Shown here one piece after another: positions 1-8,528 of a stretch of DNA of 64,000 nt. How positions within the stretch are numbered: the stretch's first letter is position 1; each line of letters starts with the position of its first letter. Where the stretch lies: positions 186,001-250,000 of the forward strand of contig MKRJ01000014.1 of NCBI GenBank assembly GCA_001896885.1. The letters are read 5' to 3'. The notes below the pieces were generated by a model, which saw only the letters and a program-made list of their open reading frames with translations, ran no database searches and was not told the origin of the DNA. Both the position numbers and the translations under genes were made by a program. The DNA comes from Rhizobiales bacterium 65-79 (GTDB lineage: Bacteria > Pseudomonadota > Alphaproteobacteria > Rhizobiales > Rhizobiaceae).

Positions 1-148
1 TGGGCATGGGTGATCTTCCTTGAAGCAGGCGGCCGGACGGCCGCGCGCCGGACAATACTCCGACCGAGAGACAAAACAAGCAGGATGGAACACGCCCTGC
101 CCCTGCCGCATTCGGACATGAGAATCGGTAATACCAGCGGAGATTCTC

Positions 149-1186
149 ATGGCTCGCACCCGACTGACCGCCTTGACGATCGGCTTCCTGCTGCTGCCCG
201 CGGCCGCCCATGCCGAGGACGCCTATCTCGACGACCGAAGCACGCCGGAAGCGCTGGTGCGCTCGCTCTACAACGCCATCGACCGGCACGAATACGCGCG
301 GGCCTACAGCTATTTCTCGAAGCCGCCGGCCAAGGACGTGGACGCCTACGCCAAGGGCTTTGCGGATACGGCGCATGTGAAGCTCCTGACCGGTGCGGCC
401 GGCGGCGAAGGCGCGGCAGGCAGCACCTATTACAACCTCCCCGTCGCCATCGAAGCGGTCGACAAGAAGGGCGGCTCGAAGGTCTATGCCGGCTGCTACA
501 CGCTCCGCCTCGCCGATCCGACGATCCAGGCGGACAAATACGATCCGCTCCACATCGAGAAGGGCGAGCTGAAGCCGGCCAAGGGTGACCTCGCGGACGC
601 ACTGCCGAAACAATGCGGCGACGGTCCGCCGCCGCCCGCGAAGGACGCCGTGCTCGACAAGGCGAAGAGCCTCTTCGCCACGGACTATGTCGGCACCTGC
701 GACACGTCCGCCATCGGACCGGACACCGCCGAGCCGAAATCCTGGGAGATTTCCTTCACGCTCGCCTCGGACAAGGAAGGCAGCCCACCACGCAAGGCGC
801 GGCTCTTCCAGTTCGCCTGCGCGAGCGCCGCCTACAACCAGTCGGACGTATATTATTTCGCCGATGATTCGGGCGAGCTGCGCAATCTGCAATTCGCCAC
901 GCCGGAACTCGACGTCCGCTACGAAAACGACAAGCCGGAAGGCAAGGTCGAAAGCGTTGAGATCATCGGCTATACGGCCGCCAACCGACTGATGAATTCA
1001 TCCTACGATCCGGAAACGCGTACGATCTCGGCGACGGACAAGTGGCGCGGGGCGGGGGACGCCTCGTCGAGCGGCGCCTGGATGTTCCGCAACGGCGACT
1101 TCACGCTGGTAAAATACGACGTGGACGCCTCCTATGATGGCGAGGTCGACCCGAAATCCCTGATCGACTTCCAGACCGGGCCTTGA
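149..1186 (+). CDS. DUF1176 domain-containing exported protein
   Basis: Begins with a clear Sec signal peptide (about residues 1-22, a hydrophobic core ending AAAHA before EDAY), so the 345-residue product is expected in the periplasm. The N-terminal half has a segment of the type seen in proteins that score residue usage over time (LVRSLYNAIDRHEYARAYSYF). The C-terminal half, from about residue 170 (ATDYVGTCDT to the end), has the layout of the DUF1176 family, including a segment on the YYFADDSGELRNLQF pattern. No enzymatic motif is visible and the family has no firmly established function. GGAG lies just before the ATG at 149. The gene is monocistronic: 79 bp separate it from a convergent hydrolase gene. 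The first 148 bases of the window hold no gene that can be supported. Confidence 0.75.
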   Translation: MARTRLTALTIGFLLLPAAAHAEDAYLDDRSTPEALVRSLYNAIDRHEYARAYSYFSKPPAKDVDAYAKGFADTAHVKLLTGAAGGEGAAGSTYYNLPVAIEAVDKKGGSKVYAGCYTLRLADPTIQADKYDPLHIEKGELKPAKGDLADALPKQCGDGPPPPAKDAVLDKAKSLFATDYVGTCDTSAIGPDTAEPKSWEISFTLASDKEGSPPRKARLFQFACASAAYNQSDVYYFADDSGELRNLQFATPELDVRYENDKPEGKVESVEIIGYTAANRLMNSSYDPETRTISATDKWRGAGDASSSGAWMFRNGDFTLVKYDVDASYDGEVDPKSLIDFQTGP

Positions 1187-1264
1187 GGTCGCATTAGCCC
1201 CCCAGCCGTTTTGTGTCGGGAACCCACGTCTCGGCGGTGCGATGCCAGAACCGTCAAGACAGGA

Positions 1265-2122
1265 TTATTTCTTCAGCGAAAGCATCCAGTCGAGCACCTG
1301 CCGCCAGTCGGTCATGCGGATCGGCGTGCCGTGGGTACCGGTCTCGAAGCGCGCGAATCGCGTCGGATACCCAGGCGAGCGCTTCCGGATATCCTCGAAG
1401 AAGGCTTCCTGCCGCTCGACCGGGAAAACGACGTCGTGGCTACCCTGCGCGAAGAAGACCGGCGCCTTGCGCTTGTAGGCCGCGCTCTTGAAGAAGTCCT
1501 CGTCCCACATCGAGCCGAGAAGCAGCAGCCCCGACAGCTTCGGGGCGATTTCTGGCTTGTCGGCCAGCTTCCAGCAGATATGCCCGCCCATCGAGCCGCA
1601 GGCGACGAAGAGCGCGGCGTGCGGAGAAAGCCGAAGGTAATGTTCGATGATGGCCGCGACCTCGCCGGCACCCTTGTCGCCGAAATCGGAAAAGTCGGGC
1701 GAAAGATAGAGCCCGCCATTGTCGGCCATCAGATTCTTGATGCGGTTGAAATTGCCGCCGAAGGTGAAATCGTCGACGCCCTGGCTGCGGCTGCCGCCCT
1801 GCCCGTGCAGATAGACGGTTATGACGCTCGCGCCCTTGGCGACCCCCACGGCAAACGTCCGCAGCGTGCCGAGCGGCGAATCGAGCGCCTCATCCTGCTG
1901 TACCCGCCGCACGCCCAGCGAGACGTACTGGTCGTTGACGCGCCGCTCGGGGATCGCGTCGCGCTGGTTGATGTCGCGGTATTCGCGATAGTCGAAGACG
2001 CGATAGTCGCCATCGTCGCGGCTGGAAAGCTCGGCCGGATAGGCGAAGAGATCGTCCTTGTAGGGGGCGAGTTGAAGAGGAGCGGCGTAGGCGGCGGCGT
2101 GAAGAATCGCGAAAAAAAGCAT
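1265..2122 (-). CDS. alpha/beta hydrolase, probably exported
   Basis: The protein has the alpha/beta-hydrolase layout: VYLHGQGGSRSQG (oxyanion-hole HGQGG), nucleophile elbow VACGSMGGH (G-S-M-G-G) and a late HGTP histidine segment near the C-terminus (GTHGTPIRM). An aspartate in SHDVVFPVERQ completes a likely Ser-Asp-His triad. The ATG at 2122 starts a short hydrophobic leader (MLFFAILHAAAYAAP) that looks like a signal peptide. The frame stays open upstream to 2323, but that extra part translates a palindromic intergenic repeat (2151-2276), so it was left out. A start within the repeat that would add a longer RR-containing signal sequence cannot be excluded. The substrate is unknown; polyesters or carbohydrate esters are possible by analogy with poly(3-hydroxybutyrate) depolymerase-like proteins. 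The gene is convergent with the DUF1176 gene. Confidence 0.7.
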   Translation of the reverse strand: MLFFAILHAAAYAAPLQLAPYKDDLFAYPAELSSRDDGDYRVFDYREYRDINQRDAIPERRVNDQYVSLGVRRVQQDEALDSPLGTLRTFAVGVAKGASVITVYLHGQGGSRSQGVDDFTFGGNFNRIKNLMADNGGLYLSPDFSDFGDKGAGEVAAIIEHYLRLSPHAALFVACGSMGGHICWKLADKPEIAPKLSGLLLLGSMWDEDFFKSAAYKRKAPVFFAQGSHDVVFPVERQEAFFEDIRKRSPGYPTRFARFETGTHGTPIRMTDWRQVLDWMLSLKK

Positions 2123-2150
2123 GACGGTCAGTGCTACGAAACTTGCCGCA

Positions 2151-2276
2151 ACCCCTCTCCGGTTCGCTGCGCGAACCACCTCTCCCCAAAGGGGCGAGGA
2201 AAAGCCGGCCGCAAGCTTGGCGCCCTTCCTCGCCCCTCTGGGGAGAGGTGCCGAGCGAAGCGAGGCGGAGAGGGGT
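2151..2276. repeat. palindromic intergenic repeat, family A
   Basis: Imperfect inverted repeat of about 126 bp. The arms begin CCCCTCTCCG and end CGGAGAGGGG; inner arms are CCTCTCCCC and GGGGAGAGG with GGCGAGGAA/TTCCTCGCC inside. It lies between the hydrolase gene and the molybdopterin-binding/transferase gene. This layout matches the long REP/RIME-like elements common between genes in rhizobia. Confidence 0.7.
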
Positions 2277-2319
2277 AATTCGCAAAAGCCCGCGAGCCTG
2301 CCACTGCTTAGGCCCCTCA

Positions 2320-3930
2320 TCACCCCGCCGCTATCCCGCCGGCGAGCGCGAGCGCATCGGGCGTGTCGACATCGATGCTGGCGCCCTCGCCAAGCTCCAG
2401 ATCCACGATCTCCGTCCCGCCGGTCTCGACCAGATGCCGCGCCCCGACATCGCCTTCCAGCGCCTCGATCGCGGGGAAGACCGAGCGCGGCAGGATGACG
2501 GGATTGCCGCGCTTACCGGCATGGGTGGCGCGCACGATGGCCTGCCCGGAGGAACGTGCGAAAGCCGTGATCAGCGCATCGAAATCGGCGCTGGTCAGGC
2601 CCGGCATATCGCCCAGCACGATCATCGCGGCTTCGGCGTCGACCGGCAACGCCCGCACGCCGGCCTTGAGCGAGCCGGCCAGCCCCGAGGCGAAGTCGGG
2701 ATTGTCGGCGAAACGCACATTCTGCCCGCGCAGAGCCTCCCGCACGCGCTCCGCCTGATGGCCGGTCACGACGACCACGCCGTCGGCGCGGCTCGCGAGC
2801 AGCCGCTCCGTCACAAGGCGGACAAGCGGCTTGCCGCCGAAGCCGGCGAGCAATTTGTTCGGCCCGCCCATGCGGCTGGACCGTCCGGCGGCAAGCAGCA
2901 CGACATGGACCTTCGCGCGTCTGGCCGGCTTAGCCGGCTCGCGCGGCTGCGGCCGCGTCGGGATCTCCATCAGGAGGCCGCCGACGCCCATGCCGGCGAT
3001 GTCGTCCGCGTTGACGGGAACACCCGCCATCAGCCGGTCGAGCACCCAGTCGAAGCCGTTCTCCTTGGGGCTGCGGGCGCAGCCGGGCGCGCCGAGAACC
3101 GGCCGTCCGCCGCGCTCGCCGAGCACGAAGAGATTGCCCGGATCGACCGGCATGCCGGTGCGGTAAACGGTCCCCCCGGATTCGCGGATCGCGGCCGGGA
3201 TCACATCCTCCGGATCGCATATCGCCGAAGCGCCGAAGACCAGAACCATGTCGTTGTCGCGCGCCAGTTCGGCGATCGCTTCGGCCACCGGGCCCGCTTC
3301 ATGCGGCGTGCGCCGTTCCTCCGAGACCCGGCTGCCGGAACGCGCCAAGCGCGCTTCGGTCACCCGCAGGGTCTTGTCGAGTACGCTCGGCTTGATGCTC
3401 GGCAGCACCGTCTGGATGACGCCGACCGACCAGGGCCTGTAGGGATGCACGGCGAAGATCTCGTGCCCCCCGGCAATCGAAACGATCCAGTCCACGACGG
3501 CCTCGGGCACGGCGTAGGGGATGATCTTGACCGTCGCCACCATCTGGCCCGCCGTGACCGACGCGAATGCCGCAACCGTTGCGATGGTGACGGCCGGATC
3601 GACATGGTTGATGGAATCGATCAGTTCCTTGTCGACCGTGAACAGGCCCGCGTCGACGGCATGAAGGTTCACACGCCCTGTCGCGGCCGGCTTCACCTCG
3701 ATGCCTGAATGCCTCAACGCAGCGGCGATGCGGGCGGCGGCCTCGTTCTCGTCGATGTCGTCGGAGGCAAGCGACGCGGCGATCACCTCGCGCACGCCGG
3801 CGGCCCCGAGATCCCTGATATCTTCCGCCGTCAGCCGATGGGCCTTGCGCAGCTTCCTGTCGCCGACCACGGTCGAATGGGCGAGGATAGCGCCTTCCGC
3901 ATCGGCGACCGCTATCGGACCGAACCTCAT
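2320..3930 (-). CDS. molybdopterin-binding / nucleotidyltransferase fusion protein (MocA-like)
   Basis: The 536-residue product joins two domains. The N-terminal part (to about residue 330) has a MoeA/MoaB-like molybdopterin-binding region, with MVLVFGASAICDPEDVIP at about 228-245 and PGNLFVLGERGGRPVLGAPG at about 264-283. From about residue 341 an NTP-transferase domain begins with the signature LLAAGRSSRMGGPNKLL, followed by VVVVTGHQ and MIVLGDMPGL, as in MobA/MocA molybdenum-cofactor cytidylyl/guanylyl-transferases. Likely role: attaching a nucleotide (CMP is usual for xanthine-dehydrogenase-type enzymes) to molybdopterin. It overlaps the XdhC gene upstream by 4 bp, and so is translationally coupled within a cox/xdh accessory operon. 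The nucleotide specificity is inferred, not visible. Confidence 0.85.
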   Translation of the reverse strand: MRFGPIAVADAEGAILAHSTVVGDRKLRKAHRLTAEDIRDLGAAGVREVIAASLASDDIDENEAAARIAAALRHSGIEVKPAATGRVNLHAVDAGLFTVDKELIDSINHVDPAVTIATVAAFASVTAGQMVATVKIIPYAVPEAVVDWIVSIAGGHEIFAVHPYRPWSVGVIQTVLPSIKPSVLDKTLRVTEARLARSGSRVSEERRTPHEAGPVAEAIAELARDNDMVLVFGASAICDPEDVIPAAIRESGGTVYRTGMPVDPGNLFVLGERGGRPVLGAPGCARSPKENGFDWVLDRLMAGVPVNADDIAGMGVGGLLMEIPTRPQPREPAKPARRAKVHVVLLAAGRSSRMGGPNKLLAGFGGKPLVRLVTERLLASRADGVVVVTGHQAERVREALRGQNVRFADNPDFASGLAGSLKAGVRALPVDAEAAMIVLGDMPGLTSADFDALITAFARSSGQAIVRATHAGKRGNPVILPRSVFPAIEALEGDVGARHLVETGGTEIVDLELGEGASIDVDTPDALALAGGIAAG

Positions 3931-4637
3931 GCCGCCTTCTCCGTCTTTTCCGCGGCGATGCCGCGCGAGCGGAAGGCCGCGATGATCTGGGCGAGCACGG
4001 CGACCGCGATCTCCGCCGGGCTCGCCGCGCCAATGTCTAGGCCGATCGGCGAATGGATGCGGGAAAGCTCTTCCTGCGTGACGCCCATGCCAAGCAGGCG
4101 TTCCACCCGCTTCGCGTGCGTCTTGCGGCTCCCGAGCGCGCCGACGTAGAAGCAGCCCGTATCGAGCGCCGCCTTCAGCGGCAGATCGTCGATCTTGGGG
4201 TCATGCGTCAGGGCTGCGACGCCGGTATAGGCGTCGAAGGGCCGCCTCTTCAGCACCTCTTCGGGCCATTCGGCAAAGAGCGGCACGTCGGGAAAGCGCT
4301 CCGCCGTCGCGAAGGCCGTGCGCGGATCGATGATCTCGATATCGAAGCCGGCGATCCGGGCCATCGGCGCCAGCGCCTGGCTGATGTGGACGGCGCCGAT
4401 CGCGACCAGTTTCGGCGGCGGCAGATGCGCGTTGAGGAAGAAGGTTCGGCCTTCCGCCTCCGTCGTGCCTGATCTGCCGGAGCGGAACGCCTTCTCGATC
4501 GCCACGCCCAGTTCGCCGGATACCGCGTCACCTTCGCGCACCAGCCGGTCGCGGCCGTCGGAGAGATCGGTGACGAGGATCGCGGCCCGGCGGGCGAGGC
4601 GTTCGGCATTGAGTTTTTTGAGCAGATTCGGATCCAT
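3927..4637 (-). CDS. XdhC family protein, Rossmann (C-terminal) domain
   Basis: 236 residues. The central LVAIGAVHISQALAPMARIAGF is the nucleotide-binding-type turn of the XdhC C-terminal Rossmann domain, followed by DIEIIDPRTAFATAERFP, ALTHDPKIDD, YVGALGSRKTHAKR and the HSPIGLDIGA(A)SPAEIAVAVLAQI segment, which is highly typical of XdhC/CoxI proteins. XdhC binds molybdenum cofactor and helps its sulfuration and insertion into xanthine-dehydrogenase-type enzymes. The N-terminal XdhC/CoxI domain is not in this polypeptide; it is encoded separately just upstream (4861-5199). The ATG at 4637 was chosen because the 13 codons above it run into repeat DNA. It is followed, with a 4 bp overlap, by the nucleotidyltransferase fusion gene. 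Confidence 0.85.
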   Translation of the reverse strand: MDPNLLKKLNAERLARRAAILVTDLSDGRDRLVREGDAVSGELGVAIEKAFRSGRSGTTEAEGRTFFLNAHLPPPKLVAIGAVHISQALAPMARIAGFDIEIIDPRTAFATAERFPDVPLFAEWPEEVLKRRPFDAYTGVAALTHDPKIDDLPLKAALDTGCFYVGALGSRKTHAKRVERLLGMGVTQEELSRIHSPIGLDIGAASPAEIAVAVLAQIIAAFRSRGIAAEKTEKAA

Positions 4638-4676
4638 CAGAGCGCCCCCATCTTGCCGATACGGCGCCCTACGCAA

Positions 4677-4833
4677 CCCCCCTCTGTCCTGCCGGACATC
4701 TCCCCCTCAAGGGGGGAGATCAGCCGGCAGCGCTGCCCTTCCCTATTTTCCGCAACTCCAGAAATAGGCGGAAACAGCGAAGAAAGTCGATCTCCCCCGT
4801 TGAGGGGGAGATGTCCGGCAGGACAGAGGGGGG
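4677..4833. repeat. palindromic intergenic repeat, family B (copy 1)
   Basis: 157 bp element with near-perfect terminal inverted repeats: left arm starts CCCCCCTCTGTCCTGCCGGA and continues into CATCTCCCCCTCAA; the right arm is its reverse complement. The centre is not palindromic. A second copy of the same family lies at 58461-58618. It sits between the two halves of the split xdhC. Confidence 0.85.
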
Positions 4834-4860
4834 TGAAATCGATCAACGAAAGTCTCCCGC

Positions 4861-5199
4861 TTAGCCCAGCCGCTCGACATAGACCTTGATCCTGCCGCCG
4901 CAGGAAAGGCCGACCCGCCATGCCGTCTCGTCGGCGACGCCGAACTCCAGCATGCGCGGCTTGCCGCTTTCCAGAACGTCGAGCGCCTCGGTCACGACCG
5001 CGCCCTCGACGCAGCCGCCGGATACCGAGCCCTGGAAATTGCCCTCGCTGTCGATGACGAGGTGGCTGCCGGTCGGCCGGGGAGCCGACCCCCAGGTCTC
5101 CACGACGGTAGCGATCGCCACGTCGCGCCCTTCCTTCATCCAGTTTTCGGCGATGAACAGCGGATCCTGGATTTCGTCGAGTGTCGTCGCAGTTTCCAT
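4861..5199 (-). CDS. XdhC/CoxI family protein, N-terminal domain only
   Basis: 112 residues that match the N-terminal XdhC/CoxI domain: WGSAPRPTGSHLVI, then GSVSGGCVEGAVV with the conserved Cys, and LSCGGRIKVYVE. It contains no Rossmann domain, which is encoded 224 bp downstream. Likely a molybdenum-cofactor chaperone half acting together with the C-terminal half. It starts 16 bp after the CoxE-like gene, in the same transcriptional unit. Confidence 0.85.
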   Translation of the reverse strand: METATTLDEIQDPLFIAENWMKEGRDVAIATVVETWGSAPRPTGSHLVIDSEGNFQGSVSGGCVEGAVVTEALDVLESGKPRMLEFGVADETAWRVGLSCGGRIKVYVERLG

Positions 5200-5214
5200 T
5201 GGAAACCTCCGTCT

Positions 5215-6435
5215 TCAGGCGGCCTTCGCCAGCCAGGTACGCGGATCGACAGCTCGTCGGTTGTCGTCCGAAAGCGAGGCGCAAAGGTCAGATAGCGCAT
5301 TCAAGGTATGCACAGCGCGGAATTCGTCAACATGCGGCAGCATGGCGCGCACGCCGCGCGCCTTGGCCTCGAAGCCGTCGAAGCGTAAAAGCGGATTGAG
5401 CCAGACAAGCCGCCGGCAGGATTTGTGAAGACGTTCCATCTCGGCCGAGAGGCCGGCGATGTCGTCGCGCTCCAGCCCGTCGGTTATCAGCAGGACCGTC
5501 GCTCCCTGCCCGAGGACGCGGCGCGACCATAGCTTGTTGAATTCGGCGAGCGCGTCGCCGATGCGCGTGCCGCCGGACCAGTCCTTCACCGCCTTCGAGC
5601 AGTCGGCCAGCGCCTCATCCGGGTCGCGGTGGCGCATCTGCCGCGTGATGTTTGTGAGGCGCGTGCCGAAGACGAATGTATGCACGCGCCGCCGTTTCTC
5701 CGTCAGCGCATGCAGGAAATGCAGGAAGATGCGCGTGTATTGGCTCATCGAGCCCGAGATGTCGGCGAGGACGACGAGCGGCGGATGGATTTCGCGCGGC
5801 GAGCGGAACCTCGGCAGGATCAGGTCGCCTCCGGTCCGGAGCGCCGAGCGCATCATCGCACGCTGGTCGACGCGGCGGCCGCGCGGGTCCGCCTTGAACC
5901 GCCGTGTCCGGACGAGGTCGTGCGGCAGGTGGAGCTTTGCGATCGCCTGACGCGCCTCGCCAAGCTCCGCCGCCGTCATCTGCGCGAAATCCTTCTCCCT
6001 CAGCACCTCGTTGCCGGAGAAGGTGAAGCGGGCGTCAACCTCGATCTCGGGGATTTCGTCGCGACCCCTGCCCTTCTGGCCGTCGAGCATCGCCTCGCTG
6101 ACGCGCTGTTCGGCGGCGCGCGGCTTCTCTTTTTCGCGATGGTCGGGTGCCACGGGCGAGAACATGGCAAGCATCTTCTCGATCAGTTCGCGCGATTTCC
6201 AGAACAGCAGGAAAGCCTCGTCGAAGACGGCGTGATCCTCGTGGCGGGTGACGAGCACGGAGTGCAGCGTCCAGTAGAAATCGTCGCGATTGCCGATTCC
6301 GGCCGCCAGAACCGCATCGATCGCGTCGACCACGGACGCCGGACCGACGCGCATGCCGGCCTTCCTCAGCGCCCGGGCGAAATAGACGATGTTGTCGGCC
6401 AGCCGGCCATCGGGATTGGCGGAGCGGGTATTCAT
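5215..6435 (-). CDS. VWA domain protein, CoxE family
   Basis: The 406-residue product carries a von Willebrand A domain with an intact MIDAS start DISGSMS (about residues 225-231 from this start), followed by a conserved threonine region (SGGTRIGDAL) and LLITDGLERDD. The region before this matches CoxE proteins (VDQRAMMRSALRTGGDLI). CoxE works with the MoxR-type ATPase CoxD in maturing the Mo/Cu site of CO dehydrogenase-type enzymes. ATG at 6435 is preferred; a GTG at 6447 would add four residues. It lies downstream of the MoxR gene with a repeat element in between, and 16 bp before the small xdhC gene. Confidence 0.85.
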   Translation of the reverse strand: MNTRSANPDGRLADNIVYFARALRKAGMRVGPASVVDAIDAVLAAGIGNRDDFYWTLHSVLVTRHEDHAVFDEAFLLFWKSRELIEKMLAMFSPVAPDHREKEKPRAAEQRVSEAMLDGQKGRGRDEIPEIEVDARFTFSGNEVLREKDFAQMTAAELGEARQAIAKLHLPHDLVRTRRFKADPRGRRVDQRAMMRSALRTGGDLILPRFRSPREIHPPLVVLADISGSMSQYTRIFLHFLHALTEKRRRVHTFVFGTRLTNITRQMRHRDPDEALADCSKAVKDWSGGTRIGDALAEFNKLWSRRVLGQGATVLLITDGLERDDIAGLSAEMERLHKSCRRLVWLNPLLRFDGFEAKARGVRAMLPHVDEFRAVHTLNALSDLCASLSDDNRRAVDPRTWLAKAA

Positions 6436-6475
6436 CGGGGTTTGCACCCCTTCGCGCCATCGTCATCTCTCACAC

Positions 6476-6609
6476 CGCCGTCATCCTCGGGCTTGTCCCG
6501 AGGATCTACCTTGAGCGGCGCAGCCACGACGCTTCCGGCGAAGCAGAAGACCGATTCCCATCGTGATGACCGACGGCAGATCCTCGGGACAAGCCCGAGG
6601 ATGACGGCG
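6476..6609. repeat. palindromic intergenic repeat, family C
   Basis: 134 bp element with long inverted arms: CGCCGTCATCCTCGGGCTTG at the left and its reverse complement at the right, each arm also holding an internal small palindrome (CTCGGG...CCCGAG). It lies between the MoxR and CoxE genes. This family is very frequent in Hyphomicrobiales genomes. Confidence 0.8.
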
Positions 6610-6699
6610 CTAGCGTTGTAGGGAAGACATCCGCCCTTCGACGAAAACTGAGGAGGACAGAGGGGGGTATGACCAGACACCAACATCAGCGGCTAACCT

Positions 6700-7632
6700 C
6701 TACTCCGCCGCGGTCGAAAGTTCCGCCTTCACTTCCTTCAATATGCGGCGGCCTTCGCCTTCCTCGATCCTGGCGATGTCGTCCTGGTACTTGAGCAGCA
6801 CGCCGATCGTATCGGAAACCGTTTCTGGGTCGAGCGCCACCTTGTCGAGTTCGGTGAGCGCGCTCGCCCAGTCGATCGTCTCGGCCACACCCGGCACCTT
6901 GAAGAGCTCGATCTCGCGCAGCTTCTGGATGAAGCGCACCAGTTCCGCCGAAAGCCGGCGGTTGGCGTTCGGCACCTTGCGGCGGACGATCTCCAGTTCC
7001 CGCTCGGCTTGCGGATAGTCGAGCCAGTGATAGAGGCAGCGTCTTTTCAGCGCGTCGTGGATCTCGCGCGTGCGGTTGGTGGTGATGATGACGATCGGCG
7101 GCTCCTTGGCCTTGATCGTGCCGAGTTCCGGCACCGTCACCTGGTAATCGGAGAGGATTTCGAGCAGGAAAGCCTCGAACGCCTCGTCGGTGCGGTCGAG
7201 TTCGTCGATCAGGAAGACGGGCGCCGCGCCTTGTTCGCCGGTCAGCGCGTCGAGAACCGGGCGGCGGATCAGGTAGCGTTCGGAAAAGACGTTCCGTTCC
7301 ATGGCGGAGCGATCGACCGAGCCGGCCGCCTCTTCCATCCGGATCTCGATCATCTGCGCGGCGTAGTTCCACTCATAGACCGCGGAGGAGACATCGAGCC
7401 CCTCATAGCATTGCAGGCGGATCAGCCGCCGGCCGAGCGCGGAGGCGAGCACCTTGGCGATCTCCGTCTTGCCGACGCCGGCCTCGCCTTCGAGGAAGAG
7501 CGGGCGCTTCATCCTGAGCGCCAGGAAAAGCACCGTGGCCAGCGCGCGGTCGGCGACGTAGTCGGCGCCTTCGAGAAGCGACAGCGTCTCCTCGATGGAG
7601 TTCGGCGCGGCGCGCGGTTTCGGTTCAGCCAT
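6700..7632 (-). CDS. MoxR family AAA+ ATPase (CoxD-like)
   Basis: 310 residues with Walker A GEAGVGKTE (about 49-57), Walker B VFLIDELDR, sensor 1 IITTNRTREIHDALKRRC and the arginine-containing LYHWLDYP segment typical of the CoxD branch of MoxR ATPases. MoxR proteins act with VWA-domain partners as metal or cofactor insertion chaperones; the CoxE-like VWA gene is next downstream. This supports a role in maturing a molybdenum hydroxylase. No coxL, coxM or coxS structural gene is in the window. Confidence 0.88.
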   Translation of the reverse strand: MAEPKPRAAPNSIEETLSLLEGADYVADRALATVLFLALRMKRPLFLEGEAGVGKTEIAKVLASALGRRLIRLQCYEGLDVSSAVYEWNYAAQMIEIRMEEAAGSVDRSAMERNVFSERYLIRRPVLDALTGEQGAAPVFLIDELDRTDEAFEAFLLEILSDYQVTVPELGTIKAKEPPIVIITTNRTREIHDALKRRCLYHWLDYPQAERELEIVRRKVPNANRRLSAELVRFIQKLREIELFKVPGVAETIDWASALTELDKVALDPETVSDTIGVLLKYQDDIARIEEGEGRRILKEVKAELSTAAE

Positions 7633-7655
7633 GAAAACTCCAGCCGGCCGGCCTT

Positions 7656-8150
7656 TTACAGGCCGTGATAGTTGCGGTCGTGGTAGATGAGCGGCCGGAC
7701 CTTATTCCCGATGCGCAGGCCTGTCACCTTGCCAAAAAGCACACGGTGCGTCGCCATGTCCTTGGCTTCGACGATACGGCAATCGAAGACCGAAAGCGCG
7801 TCGACCAGAGTTGGCGCCCCGGTCGATATCGTGTCCCATTCGGCCCGGGCGAAGCGCTCTTCCTGGGAAAGCCCGCCCAGCCCTGAAAAGGCGTTGGCGA
7901 GCTGCTCGTGATGAAGGCCGAGCGTGTTGAGCGCGAAGACGCCGTTCTCGGCGAACACGTCGTTGGCCGGATTGGTCCGCATCAGGCACACCAGCACCAT
8001 CGGCGGATCGTCGGAAACCGAGCAGGCGGCGATGACGGTGGTGCCTCGCCGTCCGGCCGGGCCGTCGGTCGTGACGACATGCACGTGGCCGGCGAAATTC
8101 GCCATGGCGTCGCGGTAATGCCGCGGCTGGACTTCATTCTTCTTCAGCAA
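7656..8150 (-). CDS. flavin reductase family protein
   Basis: About 164 residues matching the flavin reductase (DIM6/NTAB) fold: FAGHVHVVTTDGPAGRRGTTVIAACSVSDDPPMVLVCL, then FALNTLG and FDCRIVEAKDMATHRVLFGKV and a C-terminal HDRNYHGL. Such proteins use NAD(P)H to reduce free FMN/FAD for a partner monooxygenase. No partner is nearby. No ATG is available at the right place; a TTG at 8150 with GGGGA seven bases upstream gives MLKKNEVQPRHYRDAM, the usual family N-terminus, and was chosen over the long open frame reaching 8255. It is 23 bp upstream of the MoxR gene. Confidence 0.82.
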   Translation of the reverse strand: MLKKNEVQPRHYRDAMANFAGHVHVVTTDGPAGRRGTTVIAACSVSDDPPMVLVCLMRTNPANDVFAENGVFALNTLGLHHEQLANAFSGLGGLSQEERFARAEWDTISTGAPTLVDALSVFDCRIVEAKDMATHRVLFGKVTGLRIGNKVRPLIYHDRNYHGL

Positions 8151-8303
8151 TCGCGTTTCCCCGCAACCGACTCGCCCGCAATATAGGATGTGGCGGCAAT
8201 GCCACAAGTCGGCGCGCAGCGCGCGAGGGCGCATTCCCGTCCCCGCTATCCACATCCCTCGCCCACAACATGTTGCGTCATGCGAATGTCACCAAACGAA
8301 TCC

Positions 8304-8332
8304 TTGACGCCTTCGGGCGAGTCGCTTCTTAT
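8304..8332 (+). promoter_or_regulatory. possible sigma-70 promoter upstream of the nrdJ leader
   Basis: TTGACG, 17 bp, TCTTAT in the divergent region between the flavin reductase gene and nrdJ. The match is only moderate and it lies about 450 bp above the nrdJ start, so its target is uncertain. Confidence 0.25.
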
Positions 8333-8497
8333 GGGTTATGCGTTGCCGTTCGCGGCGCGGCCGGAGAGTTCGGAGCCCGGTCTTTTTTCAGATTTCGTTG
8401 CGTTTCCAAACATTCCGCCCTTCGCGGGGATCGGCGGAAATCGTGGGGTTGCGGGCAGTTCGGGGATATGTGGCTGGGCTGGTAAAATTTGCTGTTA

Positions 8498-8513
8498 ACA
8501 CTATATTTAGTGT
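8498..8513 (+). promoter_or_regulatory. NrdR box 1
   Basis: ACACTATATTTAGTGT is an almost perfect match to the palindromic NrdR box (consensus ACACWATATATWGTGT). NrdR is the ATP/dATP-sensing zinc repressor of ribonucleotide reductase genes. The TATATT inside it may also be a -10 element, so binding would block the promoter directly. Confidence 0.85.
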
Positions 8514-8528
8514 TTGATCGCACGCTCG

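Noticed and set aside
2131-3708. 525-codon plus-strand open frame
   Set aside because: Shadow of the molybdopterin-binding/transferase fusion gene on the other strand.
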